From Pelagibius sp. Alg239-R121 (GTDB taxonomy: Bacteria; Pseudomonadota; Alphaproteobacteria; Kiloniellales; Kiloniellaceae): DNA of 64,000 nt. This document shows, one piece after another, positions 16,583 through 24,790 of this stretch. Under the pieces are notes generated by a model. That model worked only from the letters and a program-made list of their open reading frames with translations, made no database searches and was not told the DNA's origin. Position numbers and translations under genes: made by a program. The stretch's first letter is position 1; the number at the start of each line of letters is the position of its first letter. Where the stretch lies: positions 62,001 through 126,000 of the forward strand of contig NZ_CAMZOF010000005.1 of NCBI RefSeq assembly GCF_947331435.1. Direction: 5' to 3'.

Positions 16583-17299
16583 ATGAACAGCGCAACACCT
16601 TCATCCGCCACGCCCAAAAGACGGTCTTCTACGCCTTCGAATGAACAGCTGCCAGGCTCGGTGAACGCAGTTTCCGGCGACGAATCCCTCCGACCGGCGT
16701 TGGAGGCTTTGGCCGAGCGGGACAGCGATATTGCGGTTGCCTACGAGGCCTGCGGCCTGCCGCCGATGCGTCGGCATGAACCGGGCTTTGCCGGACTGAT
16801 CCGGATCATGGCTGCCCAGCAGGTCTCGGCCCAGGCGGCCGGCGCTATCATCAGCCGGCTCGATAGGGAATTGCGGCCTGTTACGGCAGAGGGGTTTCTG
16901 GCTCTGGATGATGAAACGCAAAAGAAGATCGGGCTGAGCCGTCCGAAGCAGAGATACGGGCGAGCGTTGGCCGAGGATATTCTATCCGGGCGGATTGATC
17001 TGACCGGGATTGCAGATCTCGAGGACGAGACCGCAATCGAGGCGCTGATTCAGGCCAAAGGGATCGGCCGTTGGACGGCTGAAGTTTATCTTCTCTTTGC
17101 TTTGCAACGTCCCGATGTCTGGCCGGCGGGCGATCTTGCGGTGCAGGTGGCAGCACAGAAGCTCAAGGGATTGCCCGAGCGTCCGGTCGGCGAAACCATG
17201 ATCGCGCTGGCTGACGCTTGGCGGCCCTACCGCAGTGCAGCGGCTCGTTTCCTCTGGCACCTCTATCGGCATCCCGGCGTTCCCGAGGGCGGATTCTAG
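16583..17299 (+). CDS. alkA: DNA-3-methyladenine glycosylase II family protein
   Basis: A 238-residue HhH-GPD base-excision glycosylase that removes alkylated purines. GFAGLIRIMAAQQVSAQAAGAI opens the fold. The helix-hairpin-helix IQAKGIGRWTAEVYLLFAL (about residues 157-175) is followed by WPAGDLAVQVA, whose Asp is the expected catalytic residue. The first 25 residues or so are low-complexity, and the chosen ATG has no clear ribosome-binding site, so the true start may be an internal GTG near 16661. It is divergent from gluQ with a 70-bp gap. Confidence 0.88.
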   Translation: MNSATPSSATPKRRSSTPSNEQLPGSVNAVSGDESLRPALEALAERDSDIAVAYEACGLPPMRRHEPGFAGLIRIMAAQQVSAQAAGAIISRLDRELRPVTAEGFLALDDETQKKIGLSRPKQRYGRALAEDILSGRIDLTGIADLEDETAIEALIQAKGIGRWTAEVYLLFALQRPDVWPAGDLAVQVAAQKLKGLPERPVGETMIALADAWRPYRSAAARFLWHLYRHPGVPEGGF

Positions 17300-17445
17300 A
17301 ACCGGACGACGGCATAAGCTCCCACTCGGCATTGCTTCTCGGGCATTCCTGTGGCGTGCCAAGATCGCGCCGAATTTCGTTAAAGGTGACGACGCGCTAC
17401 GAATCGGCTATGACGGATGCTGGATTATCGAAGGATTCCGCCATT

Positions 17446-18129
17446 ATGGCAGTTGCGAACAAACTTGATGGACCGCGTGCGACACCTGCGTCGGGCAATG
17501 AGGCCGAACACCTGATCGTCATGCTGCACGGTCTCGGCGCCGATGGAAACGACCTCTTCGGCCTAACGCCACTTCTGGCACAGACCTTTCCGAACGCAGC
17601 CTTCGTCGCCCCCAATGCGCCGGATCCCTGTGATATGGCACCCATGGGGCATCAATGGTTTAGCCTTAAGGACCGCGATCCAGAGGTAATTCTGGCCGGC
17701 GTGCGCGCGGCGGCACCCGTGCTCGACGCCTTCATCGACGATGAATTAAAGGCACACGGCCTGGCTGACGATAAATTGGTTCTGCTCGGATTCTCTCAAG
17801 GCACCATGATGGCGCTGCATGTTGCACTGCGGCGTCCCAATGCCTGTGCGGCGGTGATCGGTTATTCGGGCGCATTGATCGCGCCGGGTTTTCTGGACGA
17901 TGAACTGAAGAGTCGCCCACCAGTCCTGCTGGTTCACGGTGAGGATGATGATGTCGTGCCGCCGCAGGCGCTTGCTGCCGCCGAGACAGCTCTATTGGCC
18001 CAGAATGTGACAGTCTACTCCCAGATGGTTCCCGGGCTTGCCCACGGGATTGACGAAAACGGTCTGCGTATGGGGATAGGCTTTCTGATGGAGAGCCTTG
18101 GAAGCCTTCTTCCCGGCGATAATGCATAG
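17446..18129 (+). CDS. Alpha/beta hydrolase, carboxylesterase/phospholipase type
   Basis: About 227 residues from the ATG at 17446, which has AAGGA ten bases upstream; an ATG at 17410 lacks such a site. The fold of small carboxylesterases is evident: VMLHGLGADGNDLFGL (oxyanion region), LLGFSQGTMMALHVAL with the nucleophilic Ser in GFSQG, LLVHGEDDDVVPP with the acid Asp, and GLAHGIDENGL with the catalytic His. These enzymes hydrolyse short- to medium-chain carboxylic or lysophospholipid esters. No signal peptide, so cytoplasmic. It follows alkA by about 150 bp. Confidence 0.92.
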   Translation: MAVANKLDGPRATPASGNEAEHLIVMLHGLGADGNDLFGLTPLLAQTFPNAAFVAPNAPDPCDMAPMGHQWFSLKDRDPEVILAGVRAAAPVLDAFIDDELKAHGLADDKLVLLGFSQGTMMALHVALRRPNACAAVIGYSGALIAPGFLDDELKSRPPVLLVHGEDDDVVPPQALAAAETALLAQNVTVYSQMVPGLAHGIDENGLRMGIGFLMESLGSLLPGDNA

Positions 18130-18393
18130 AATCTGACTGTTTTCTCTTGAAACAGCGACAGGCGTGAAACAGCCTTTCTTCATAGAAGTCAAAGGGCTCG
18201 GGGCTTTTATTGGCGAGAGAAATCTAGGGTCAGGCTGACCGCCGTATGTCATGTCGGTGAAGATTTTCACCCTTTAGCCACAATATGTTGTGTATCCTTC
18301 CTAGGTCAGCTATCAAGAACTAGAGCGTCGCTGGATATCCGGCGAAAAAACGCGAAAGCACACTATGTAGTAATACAGAAGGAGGTGCACAGC

Positions 18394-18954
18394 GTGGGTA
18401 GTACGGCTAATGCTTTTCCGGCATTGGTGCTCAATGCGGACTTCCGCCCGTTGAGTTATTTTCCCTTGTCTCTTTGGTCATGGCAGGATTCGGTAAAGGC
18501 CGCATTCCTGGGACGCGTAAACATCATCTCGGAATACGAACATACGGTTCGTTCTCCCAGCTTCGAGATGAAGCTTCCAAGCGTGATTTCCCTCAAGGAA
18601 TACGTCCATCTCGACCGGAGGCCTGCCTTTACTCGATTTAATGTCTTTCTGCGTGATGGATTTCTCTGCCAATACTGCGGCGACCATCTGCCGTCCGAGG
18701 ATTTAACCTTCGATCACGTGATTCCCCGTTCCCGAGGTGGCCGCACGACCTGGGACAATGTGGTCACAGCCTGTCAGGACTGCAATCTCGCCAAAGGCAA
18801 CCAGTTGCTGGGGAATTGCGGTATGAAACTGTTGCGGCCGGTCGAAGCGCCGACCACCTACGAGCTCCAACAGAACGGCCGGGCCTTTCCGCCCAACTAT
18901 CTCCATGAGAGCTGGAACGACTTTCTTTACTGGGATTCGGAACTGGAATCCTAA
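18394..18954 (+). CDS. HNH endonuclease family protein
   Basis: A 186-residue HNH-fold protein. The GTG at 18394 is chosen because AAGGAGG (18379-18385) lies eight bases upstream. The N-terminal half is shared by stand-alone bacterial HNH proteins (LVLNADFRPLSYFPLSLWSWQDS). The C-terminal nuclease motif runs CQYCGDHLPSEDLTFDHV, then PRSRGG, then WDNVVTACQDCNLAKGN, giving the His-Asn-His core and two CxxC zinc pairs. Relatives are common single-copy chromosomal genes of unknown role, not restriction enzymes. No methylase or toxin-antitoxin partner is adjacent. Confidence 0.92.
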   Translation: MGSTANAFPALVLNADFRPLSYFPLSLWSWQDSVKAAFLGRVNIISEYEHTVRSPSFEMKLPSVISLKEYVHLDRRPAFTRFNVFLRDGFLCQYCGDHLPSEDLTFDHVIPRSRGGRTTWDNVVTACQDCNLAKGNQLLGNCGMKLLRPVEAPTTYELQQNGRAFPPNYLHESWNDFLYWDSELES

Positions 18955-19007
18955 TAAAGAACGCTCAGGCCGCTATTGCAGGGCCCACCTTCTTTCACTG
19001 TGCGTTT

Positions 19008-19616
19008 TCAGAGCCGTTCCGACAGCCAGATGGCGAGCCGGGAGCCGGTTTTGACGGCTGCGCTCAGGGCTTCGTAACCGGGCGCCTGTTCCGCGCCGTG
19101 TTCCAATGCCGTGTCTCGGTGTTCGAGCTCTTCGGCCTGAAACTCTTCAATGGTATCGCGAAGATCCGCCTCGTCATCGTCAAGGCGTTCTGACTGTTTG
19201 GCGTAGTGTTCGTCGATCACTTCTTCGACGGCCACCGTACAGGCCATGGCTGCCTTGTCACCCATCATGGCTGTCGCAGCCCCCAGGGCGAAGCCCGCGA
19301 TGTGCCAGACAGGCTGTAGAGCTGTCGGGCGCACACGGCGTTCGCTCACCAGCCGGTCGAAGGTCTCCAAATGCCGGAGCTCCTGCTGGTGCATGTGCCT
19401 GACGGTTTCGCTGTTGGGATGGTTCCGGCCCATCACCGCCAGCTGACCCTCGTAGATCCGGCGTGCCCCATATTCGCCTGCCTGATCCACGCGGATCATC
19501 CGCGCCAGTTCGTCTTTCCGGGTCAGGTCGCCGGGCAGGCGGCGCAGCCGCTTTGGTGTCGCATCCCTATCGGGGGAGGCATTCGCCAGATCGTTCGCGT
19601 GTTCCTGATCTTTCAT
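19008..19616 (-). CDS. coq7: Demethoxyubiquinone hydroxylase (Coq7 family)
   Basis: About 202 residues. A carboxylate-bridged di-iron monooxygenase that adds the C6 hydroxyl in ubiquinone synthesis. Iron ligands are expected in MIRVDQAGEYGARRIYEGQL, MHQQELRHLETF, VEEVIDEHY and QAEELEHRD, the four-helix-bundle E...ExxH pattern. An internal ATG at 19616 is preferred because the longer frame would overlap dsbB. It lies 20 bp downstream of dsbB on the same strand and is probably co-transcribed. Confidence 0.94.
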   Translation of the reverse strand: MKDQEHANDLANASPDRDATPKRLRRLPGDLTRKDELARMIRVDQAGEYGARRIYEGQLAVMGRNHPNSETVRHMHQQELRHLETFDRLVSERRVRPTALQPVWHIAGFALGAATAMMGDKAAMACTVAVEEVIDEHYAKQSERLDDDEADLRDTIEEFQAEELEHRDTALEHGAEQAPGYEALSAAVKTGSRLAIWLSERL

Positions 19617-19636
19617 CGGTCTCTTTCCCGGTTTTA

Positions 19637-20152
19637 CTAAGTGCCGGCGCGGCGGCCAGCCCACAGGCAGCCGGCAGCAAAGATAAGAGATGCGATCACA
19701 TTATAGCCGGCAATGGAAATGCCGCCCAGGGACCAGGCGACCTGATCGCAGGTCGCTGGTTTCTTGGCCAGGAGCTGCTGACGCAGGTCGTCGATCGAGG
19801 CGTTGAAGTCGACGGCCGGCGCGTAGCAGGATTCCGTCCCCTGCCACCATTGCTGCTCGACCCCGACATGGAACATTGCGATGCCGGCACCAGCCAGGAA
19901 TGCCAGGGCGGCCAGCAGAATCTCCATCCGCCTGAGCTTCGGCCGGTCGGCGACGACGAATGCGCCAATGCCGAAAATCATGGCTGCGCCGTAGGCGTAG
20001 CGCTGATATATGCACAGAACACAGGGGTCAAGGCCGCCCCAGATTTCCGATGCGAAGGCGCTTCCAAGCGCGGCAAGGCAGACCAACACAATGGCGGCAG
20101 GGATCAGCCTTGGGTTTTTGAACAGCGGGTCTTGCTCGGCAAGGACGGACAT
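19637..20152 (-). CDS. dsbB: Disulfide bond formation protein B
   Basis: A 171-residue inner-membrane oxidase with four predicted helices. It re-oxidises DsbA using ubiquinone. The first periplasmic-side pair is CVLC (about residues 41-44, in DPCVLCIYQRYAYG). The second loop carries cysteines in TESCYAP and PATCDQV. The gene has CGGAGTCCGA before its ATG and is followed closely by coq7, which supplies the quinone; the yqaA-dsbB-coq7 order is common in alphaproteobacteria. Confidence 0.95.
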   Translation of the reverse strand: MSVLAEQDPLFKNPRLIPAAIVLVCLAALGSAFASEIWGGLDPCVLCIYQRYAYGAAMIFGIGAFVVADRPKLRRMEILLAALAFLAGAGIAMFHVGVEQQWWQGTESCYAPAVDFNASIDDLRQQLLAKKPATCDQVAWSLGGISIAGYNVIASLIFAAGCLWAGRRAGT

Positions 20153-20181
20153 TCGGACTCCGGCACTGTGATTAATCGCGG

Positions 20182-20221
20182 CTGATTCACGTTTTTCGCT
20201 GGCTTAGTGAAAACCAATCAG
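20182..20221. repeat. Dispersed palindromic repeat copy 2
   Basis: Outer arms CTGATT/AATCAG and inner arms GTTTTTCGCT/AGTGAAAAC form an imperfect hairpin, in the same order as at 47636-47675. It sits between yqaA and dsbB. No gene function is assigned. Confidence 0.6.
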
Positions 20222-20338
20222 ACGTTAGGATCAACAGGTCAGATATAGCGCTAAGTCGTTCAATTGCCCAGCCTTCTTGACCGCCTGCTTCAAAAGGTAG
20301 CGGGCGGCGGGTTGCAGCTGGAATGAAGCCAGCTTGAG

Positions 20339-20920
20339 CTAAAAGAGATAGCGGATCGCGATAAATCCGGCGAACAAACTGATGAAGAACAGCGTCGCCA
20401 AGATCGGAAGATGCCGGTCGATGAAATTTTTGATCGGCGGCCCGAAGTACCAAAGAAGCGCGGCCAGCATGAAAAAGCGGGCTCCGCGCGACAGGGCCGA
20501 GGCAAAGGTGAACACCGCCGGATCGAGGCTGAGTGCGCCACTGGCAATGGTGAAGACCTTATAGGGGATCGGCGTGAAGCCAGCCGCCGCCACGATCCAG
20601 GCGCCCCATTCGCTGTAAAGAGACTGGAATCGGATGTAGGCGTCTTCCTTGCCGTAGAATTCCAGGATCGACTGCCCCACAGTATCGAAAAGGAATGCCC
20701 CGATGGCATAACCTGCGAGACCGCCAAATACCGAGGTCACGGTCGCGATCAGGGCAATCAGCCAAGCCCGGTCGCGGGCTGCGAGCACCATGGGGATAAT
20801 GAGAACGTCGGGCGGGATCGGAAAAACCGAAGATTCGATAAAGGACACGGCGCCCAATGCCAGCAGGGCATGGCGATGCGCGGCCAGGTCCATGGTCCAG
20901 TCATAAAGCCGTCGCAGCAC
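20339..20920 (-). CDS. DedA/YqaA family membrane protein
   Basis: A 193-residue polytopic inner-membrane protein of the DedA/SNARE-associated family, YqaA branch. The conserved ESSVFPIPPDVLIIPM segment (about residues 28-43) is followed by GGLAGYAIGAFLFDTVG and AAGFTPIPYKVFTIASG, containing the F/GxTPIPYK motif typical of the family. Bacterial DedA proteins help flip lipid carriers and maintain proton motive force. Upstream of dsbB on the same strand with a 187-bp gap that carries a dispersed palindrome. Confidence 0.93.
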   Translation of the reverse strand: MLRRLYDWTMDLAAHRHALLALGAVSFIESSVFPIPPDVLIIPMVLAARDRAWLIALIATVTSVFGGLAGYAIGAFLFDTVGQSILEFYGKEDAYIRFQSLYSEWGAWIVAAAGFTPIPYKVFTIASGALSLDPAVFTFASALSRGARFFMLAALLWYFGPPIKNFIDRHLPILATLFFISLFAGFIAIRYLF

Positions 20921-21335
20921 TCTTGGAAGTCCCCCTGGCCGGTCGCCGACAGACCGGAATTGATCCTCAAATTCGAAACGGCATCACGTGCCGCGGCTGT
21001 CTTACCGGTTTAGCAGTTGGGCCGGTTCAGCAGTTGGCCCCGTTTAGCAGTTGCACAGCCTGCGGGCAACCAATGCGGTTCCATCCCCCGGATTCCTCGC
21101 CGAGACGCCGTAAATAGCCCACCGTCTTTAAGATTGGGTGAAGCAATCGCAGCAACCCACTGGCGGCTACTTCCAAGTCTCAGGGGCGGCAACATCCGAT
21201 AGAGGTTTGATTTCTAGACCAGAGTCGCGGATTCCTGTATACCCGAAGCAGGAAAAGCCTTTGTTTGTGTGATTTTCACCGTCAGGCCAGCCTAAGTCGA
21301 AAGGTGTTACGCCTGAGCAGTCGTTGGGGGACGAT
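20921..21335. other. Intergenic region with a 17-bp triple repeat
   Basis: Divergent gap of about 415 bp between yqaA and the radical SAM gene. It contains three tandem 17-bp units with consensus CCGGTTTAGCAGTTGGN (21005-21021, 21022-21038, 21039-21055). A promoter for the radical SAM gene should lie on the right side, but no strong pair of boxes was identified. No coding frame looks real. Confidence 0.7.
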
Positions 21336-23153
21336 ATGCAGGCAGCCGCTGCAGATAACCGGAAGAAGTTTTACCTCGAACTGATCAAGCCGTCACACTA
21401 TGACGACGATGGTTATGTGATCCAGTGGTTCAAGGCCTGGATCCCCTCCAATTCCCTCGCATGCCTCTATGCCATCGGTCAGGCCATGTCCGAAGACGGG
21501 GCGCTCGGCGACGACACCGAAATCGTCGTCAACCCTTATGATGAGGTCAACACGGTCATCCCCATCAAGAAGATGGCGCGGCGGATGAAGGCCAACGGCA
21601 ACCGTGGCCTGGTCTGTATGGTGGGTGTGCAATCCAACCAGTTCCCGCGCGCTATGGATATGGCCCGCCAGCTTCGCAAAGAGGGCATTCAGGTCGCGAT
21701 CGGCGGATTTCATGTCAGCGGCTGCCTCTCTATGTTGAAGGAACTCCCCGCCGACATACAGGAAGCCATCGATCTCGGTATCTCGATATTCGCCGGCGAG
21801 GCGGAGGAGCACTTCGCCGAGGTTTTGACTGACGCCGACCAGGGCAAGCTGAAGCCGATCTATAACTATATGAGCACTTTGCCGTCGCTGCAGGACCAGC
21901 TTACGCCCTTCCTCCCCGACCAGTTCGTGCATAAATACGACGGCTCCAACGCAAGCTTTGACGCCGGGCGTGGCTGTCCTTTCCAATGCAGTTTCTGCAC
22001 TATCATCAATGTGCAAGGACGGGTATCGCGCTATCGCTCGGCAGATGATATCGAAAAGATCATTCGCGTGAACTACGCCCAGGGCATCACGCGTTATTTC
22101 ATCAGCGATGACAACTTTGCGCGCAACCGCAACTGGGAAGCCATCTTCGACCGCATGATCGAGTTGCGGGAGAACGAGGGGATCCCCATCCGTTTCATCA
22201 TTCAGGTTGATGTTCTGGCCCATAAGACCAAGAACTTCATCGAAAAGGCCGAGCGCGCGGGCTGCAAACGGGTTTTCATCGGACTGGAGAACATCAATCC
22301 GGCCAATCTGGAAATCGCAAAAAAGGGCCAGAACCGCATCACCGAATACCGCACCATGCTGCAGAAGTGGCGGGCGCACGGGATTATCAGTTACGCAGGC
22401 TATATCCTCGGATTCCCGGTCGATACGCCGGAGACGATCCGCCGCGATATCGAGATCATTCAGAAGGAATTGCCGGTCGACCTCCTGGGCTTTACCAACC
22501 TGACCCCGCTGCCGGGTTCCGAGGATCACAAGGTCCTGACCGACATGGGCGTCTGGATGGACCCTGATATGAACAAGTACGACCTGGAGCACGTAACTAC
22601 CGCGCATCCTCTGATGTCGCCGGAGGAGTGGGATTCGATCTACCGCGAAGCCTGGGACCTATATTACACCGAAGAGCATATCGAACGCATGATGCGCCGC
22701 GCCGTGGCGAGTGGCATCAAACCTCATGCGGTGATGATCAATGCGCTCCAGCTCAGCAGTGCCATGCGCTACGAGCGGGTGCATCCGCAGCAATGCGGCT
22801 ACGTCCGGCGCAAGGTTAGACGCCAACGGCGCTCAACCCTGCCGCTGGAAAACCCGCTGACCTTCTATCCGAAATACCTGCTCGAGACCGTGATCAAATA
22901 TTCAGCGCTCGCGCTTTATGTTCTGCGCATCAACCGCATGCGCAAACGGATCCAGAACGACCCCGCCTCCAAATCCTATACGGACGTCGCCTTGACACCG
23001 GTGGAGGAAGCCGAGGCTGCAGAAGAACATTTGGAGATGTTCGAGTTGAACGATTCCGCGCGCGCCGCCGTGGCCAAGGCCCGCCATCAGGCCGAGGCGA
23101 AAGCCAAGCATGAGGCGAAGAAAAAGTCGGAGAAGCAGGTGGCGGCAGTCTGA
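21336..23153 (+). CDS. B12-binding-type radical SAM protein
   Basis: About 605 residues; the ATG at 21336 follows GGGGG five bases upstream. The N-terminal 170 residues look like a cobalamin-binding Rossmann domain (VCMVGVQSNQFPRAMDMARQ, then VAIGGFHVSG) without the mutase DxHxxG lower-ligand motif, as is usual for class B radical SAM enzymes. The radical SAM core has GCPFQCSFC (about residues 214-222), giving CxxxCxxC for the 4Fe-4S cluster, then FISDDNFARN and RVFIGLENINPANL. After about residue 520 there is a basic hydrophobic segment and a charged Ala/Lys/Glu helical tail. Substrate unknown; such enzymes often methylate or rearrange lipids or peptides. It stands alone. Confidence 0.9.
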   Translation: MQAAAADNRKKFYLELIKPSHYDDDGYVIQWFKAWIPSNSLACLYAIGQAMSEDGALGDDTEIVVNPYDEVNTVIPIKKMARRMKANGNRGLVCMVGVQSNQFPRAMDMARQLRKEGIQVAIGGFHVSGCLSMLKELPADIQEAIDLGISIFAGEAEEHFAEVLTDADQGKLKPIYNYMSTLPSLQDQLTPFLPDQFVHKYDGSNASFDAGRGCPFQCSFCTIINVQGRVSRYRSADDIEKIIRVNYAQGITRYFISDDNFARNRNWEAIFDRMIELRENEGIPIRFIIQVDVLAHKTKNFIEKAERAGCKRVFIGLENINPANLEIAKKGQNRITEYRTMLQKWRAHGIISYAGYILGFPVDTPETIRRDIEIIQKELPVDLLGFTNLTPLPGSEDHKVLTDMGVWMDPDMNKYDLEHVTTAHPLMSPEEWDSIYREAWDLYYTEEHIERMMRRAVASGIKPHAVMINALQLSSAMRYERVHPQQCGYVRRKVRRQRRSTLPLENPLTFYPKYLLETVIKYSALALYVLRINRMRKRIQNDPASKSYTDVALTPVEEAEAAEEHLEMFELNDSARAAVAKARHQAEAKAKHEAKKKSEKQVAAV

Positions 23154-23491
23154 CTTGAAACTGCCGGCTTGATCGGCATCCCTATGCGGCGGCTCAAGGT
23201 TTGCGCACGAAGCCATTGCCGCCGTCACAGCTGTTGTGTGCTGTGTTCCGGCATCATTTCGGAGCTTCCATTCGACTTTACCAGCGCTCCTTGGTGTTAG
23301 GAGGCGACAGCTCCAGGATTTGTCTTCAGGCCCGTCGTAGCGAGTTCCAGACGAAAAGATCGAATGCCTGTGAGAAGGTTGAGCCACCTGGAGCGGTTTT
23401 TTTGTTATGCTGTTTCCCGGCGATCTTCCGGTGATGACCGGGCTTTTCGCCCATCGTTAGGGACCTTGGTCTTTCGCCTGGGAGATGGAAC
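23154..23491. other. Intergenic gap, no gene recognised
   Basis: About 340 bp between the radical SAM gene and the NTF2-like gene, both on the plus strand. GCCGGCTTGATCGGC just after the stop could form a weak hairpin, but no T-run follows. No convincing frame on either strand. Confidence 0.5.
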
Positions 23492-23902
23492 ATGAACGCC
23501 GAAGCCGAAGTCCTGTTCTTGAACGAGAGCTTTTATCATGTGTTTCGGCAGCGTGATCTCACCATGATGGCGCGGCTCTGGGCTGACCGGCTCCCAGTTG
23601 CCTGTGCGCACCCCGGCTGGCCCGCCATTGCGGGTCGCGAGGAGGTGCTGGATTCCTGGAAGGCAATCCTGACCAACCCCGATGCGCCGGATGTCTCCTG
23701 CCACGGGGCGCAGGCCTTTGTCTGCAGCCGGGATTCCGCCTTCGTGGTCTGTTACGAAAAGGTTGGCGACAGCGTGCTGGTCGCCACCAACGTGTTTGCC
23801 CGCGAGATGGGTGAATGGCGGATGGTTCATCATCAGGCCGGGCCCTGCAATGTCTCGCCGCTCTCGCTTGACGAAGAGCCTGAGGCTGGCCCCTTACAGT
23901 GA
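23492..23902 (+). CDS. SnoaL/NTF2-fold protein
   Basis: A 136-residue protein of the nuclear transport factor 2 (SnoaL-like/DUF4440) fold: NESFYHVFRQRDLTMMARLWAD forms the first helices, then HPGWPAIAGREEVLDSWKAIL and the closing beta-strands ending in GEWRMVHHQAGP. Many such bacterial proteins are of unknown role, either small enzymes or ligand-binding domains. GGGAGATGG upstream of the ATG is a good ribosome-binding site. It is convergent with the csp gene. No signal peptide is seen. Confidence 0.88.
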   Translation: MNAEAEVLFLNESFYHVFRQRDLTMMARLWADRLPVACAHPGWPAIAGREEVLDSWKAILTNPDAPDVSCHGAQAFVCSRDSAFVVCYEKVGDSVLVATNVFAREMGEWRMVHHQAGPCNVSPLSLDEEPEAGPLQ

Positions 23903-24005
23903 CAGACCCGTTACGCAATCTGCTTCTGCAGCAATAGACCGGTGATCAGCCTGCAGGCGTTCCCGTGGCGATTGGCCAGGAGCGGCATTCAAACCTGCGG
24001 GCAAT

Positions 24006-24027
24006 AAAAAAGGCGTCCGGAGACGCC
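24006..24027 (-). terminator. Intrinsic terminator of the cold-shock gene
   Basis: Read on the minus strand: stem GGCGTC/GACGCC with a four-base loop, followed directly by six T. It is the first T-tailed hairpin downstream of the csp stop, about 205 nt away, so it probably ends that transcript. Confidence 0.85.
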
Positions 24028-24232
24028 AAGATAGATTAAGTGTTTTTTTGTGCGCACAGCACCGGCATGACTAGCCCAACGCGCTTGGTTCTTCAGGTCA
24101 TTCCTGTGGCACCGCGCCGAATCTTGGCACGAAAACAAACACTCCTACCTGGAGACTGAAGAAGACCGGGGATGGATCCCCGTAACGCCACCTAAATCAC
24201 TTTTAGGCCGCCTCCTGAGAGGCGAAAGGCGC
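24028..24232 (-). ncRNA. Structured 3' region of csp (possible 3'-derived RNA)
   Basis: Between the csp stop and its terminator lie three close hairpins: CGCCTC/GAGGCG (24209-24224), CCTAAA/TTTAGG (24191-24207) and CGGGGAT/ATCCCCG (24167-24182). No open frame fits. A long structured 3'UTR, or a small RNA processed from it, is possible. Part of it (24099-24130) shares short modules with 17344-17374. Confidence 0.35.
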
Positions 24233-24790
24233 TTAAAGCAGTTCGACGCTGGACGCCATCGGGCCTTTTTGCCCCATGCGCGTCGTCATCCGGACCCGGG
24301 CTTCGGGTTCCAGGCTCATCACGCCCGCACGTTCCAAGGTCCGTGCCGACACGAAGACGTCTTTACCGCCGTTGTCCGGTGCGACAAAGCCGAAGCCTTT
24401 TTCGGAATTGAAGAACTTCACGGAACCTTCGACCACTTCGTCGTTTCCGGTATCTTCAAAGCCGCCACCACCGCCGCCGTAACCGCCGCCGCCGCCATAA
24501 CCGCCGCCACCGCTGCTGCGCGGCGGTGCATCGGGCATGGATTCGATGTGATGAATGTGCGCGACCTGCGGACCTTTCTGACCTGCGGAAAGATCACAGA
24601 CCAGGGTCGTGCCGTCAGGAAGATCGCGATGGCCGGCGCGCTCTACGGCCGAAATGTGAAGAAACGCATCCGGAGAACCATCGCTAAGCTGAACGAAGCC
24701 AAAGCCCTTTGTCGGATTAAACCACTTCACCACTGCAGTGACTTCTCGGTGGGTCGTGTCCATCCGATCAGAATTGCGATGGGTGTTCAT
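24233..24790 (-). CDS. Cold shock protein with two CSD domains
   Basis: About 185 residues from the ATG at 24790 (alternative at 24763). Domain 1 (about 15-80) has AVVKWFNPTKGFGFVQ and DAFLHISAVE; domain 2 (about 120-185) has GSVKFFNSEKGFGFVAPDNGGKDVFVS. The RNA-binding RNP1-like KGFGFV is present in both. A glycine-rich linker (GGGGYGGGGGYGGGG) joins them. Tandem CSD proteins of this size are typical of alphaproteobacteria and bind single-stranded RNA or DNA, acting as RNA chaperones. The transcript ends in a structured region and an intrinsic terminator. The long AT-richer upstream gap may hold an extended leader, as in many csp genes (inference). Confidence 0.93.
   Translation of the reverse strand: MNTHRNSDRMDTTHREVTAVVKWFNPTKGFGFVQLSDGSPDAFLHISAVERAGHRDLPDGTTLVCDLSAGQKGPQVAHIHHIESMPDAPPRSSGGGGYGGGGGYGGGGGGFEDTGNDEVVEGSVKFFNSEKGFGFVAPDNGGKDVFVSARTLERAGVMSLEPEARVRMTTRMGQKGPMASSVELL

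Noticed and set aside
21393-22607. 404-codon minus-strand frame
   Set aside because: It is antisense to the radical SAM gene, whose motifs are unambiguous; long antisense frames are expected in GC-rich DNA.
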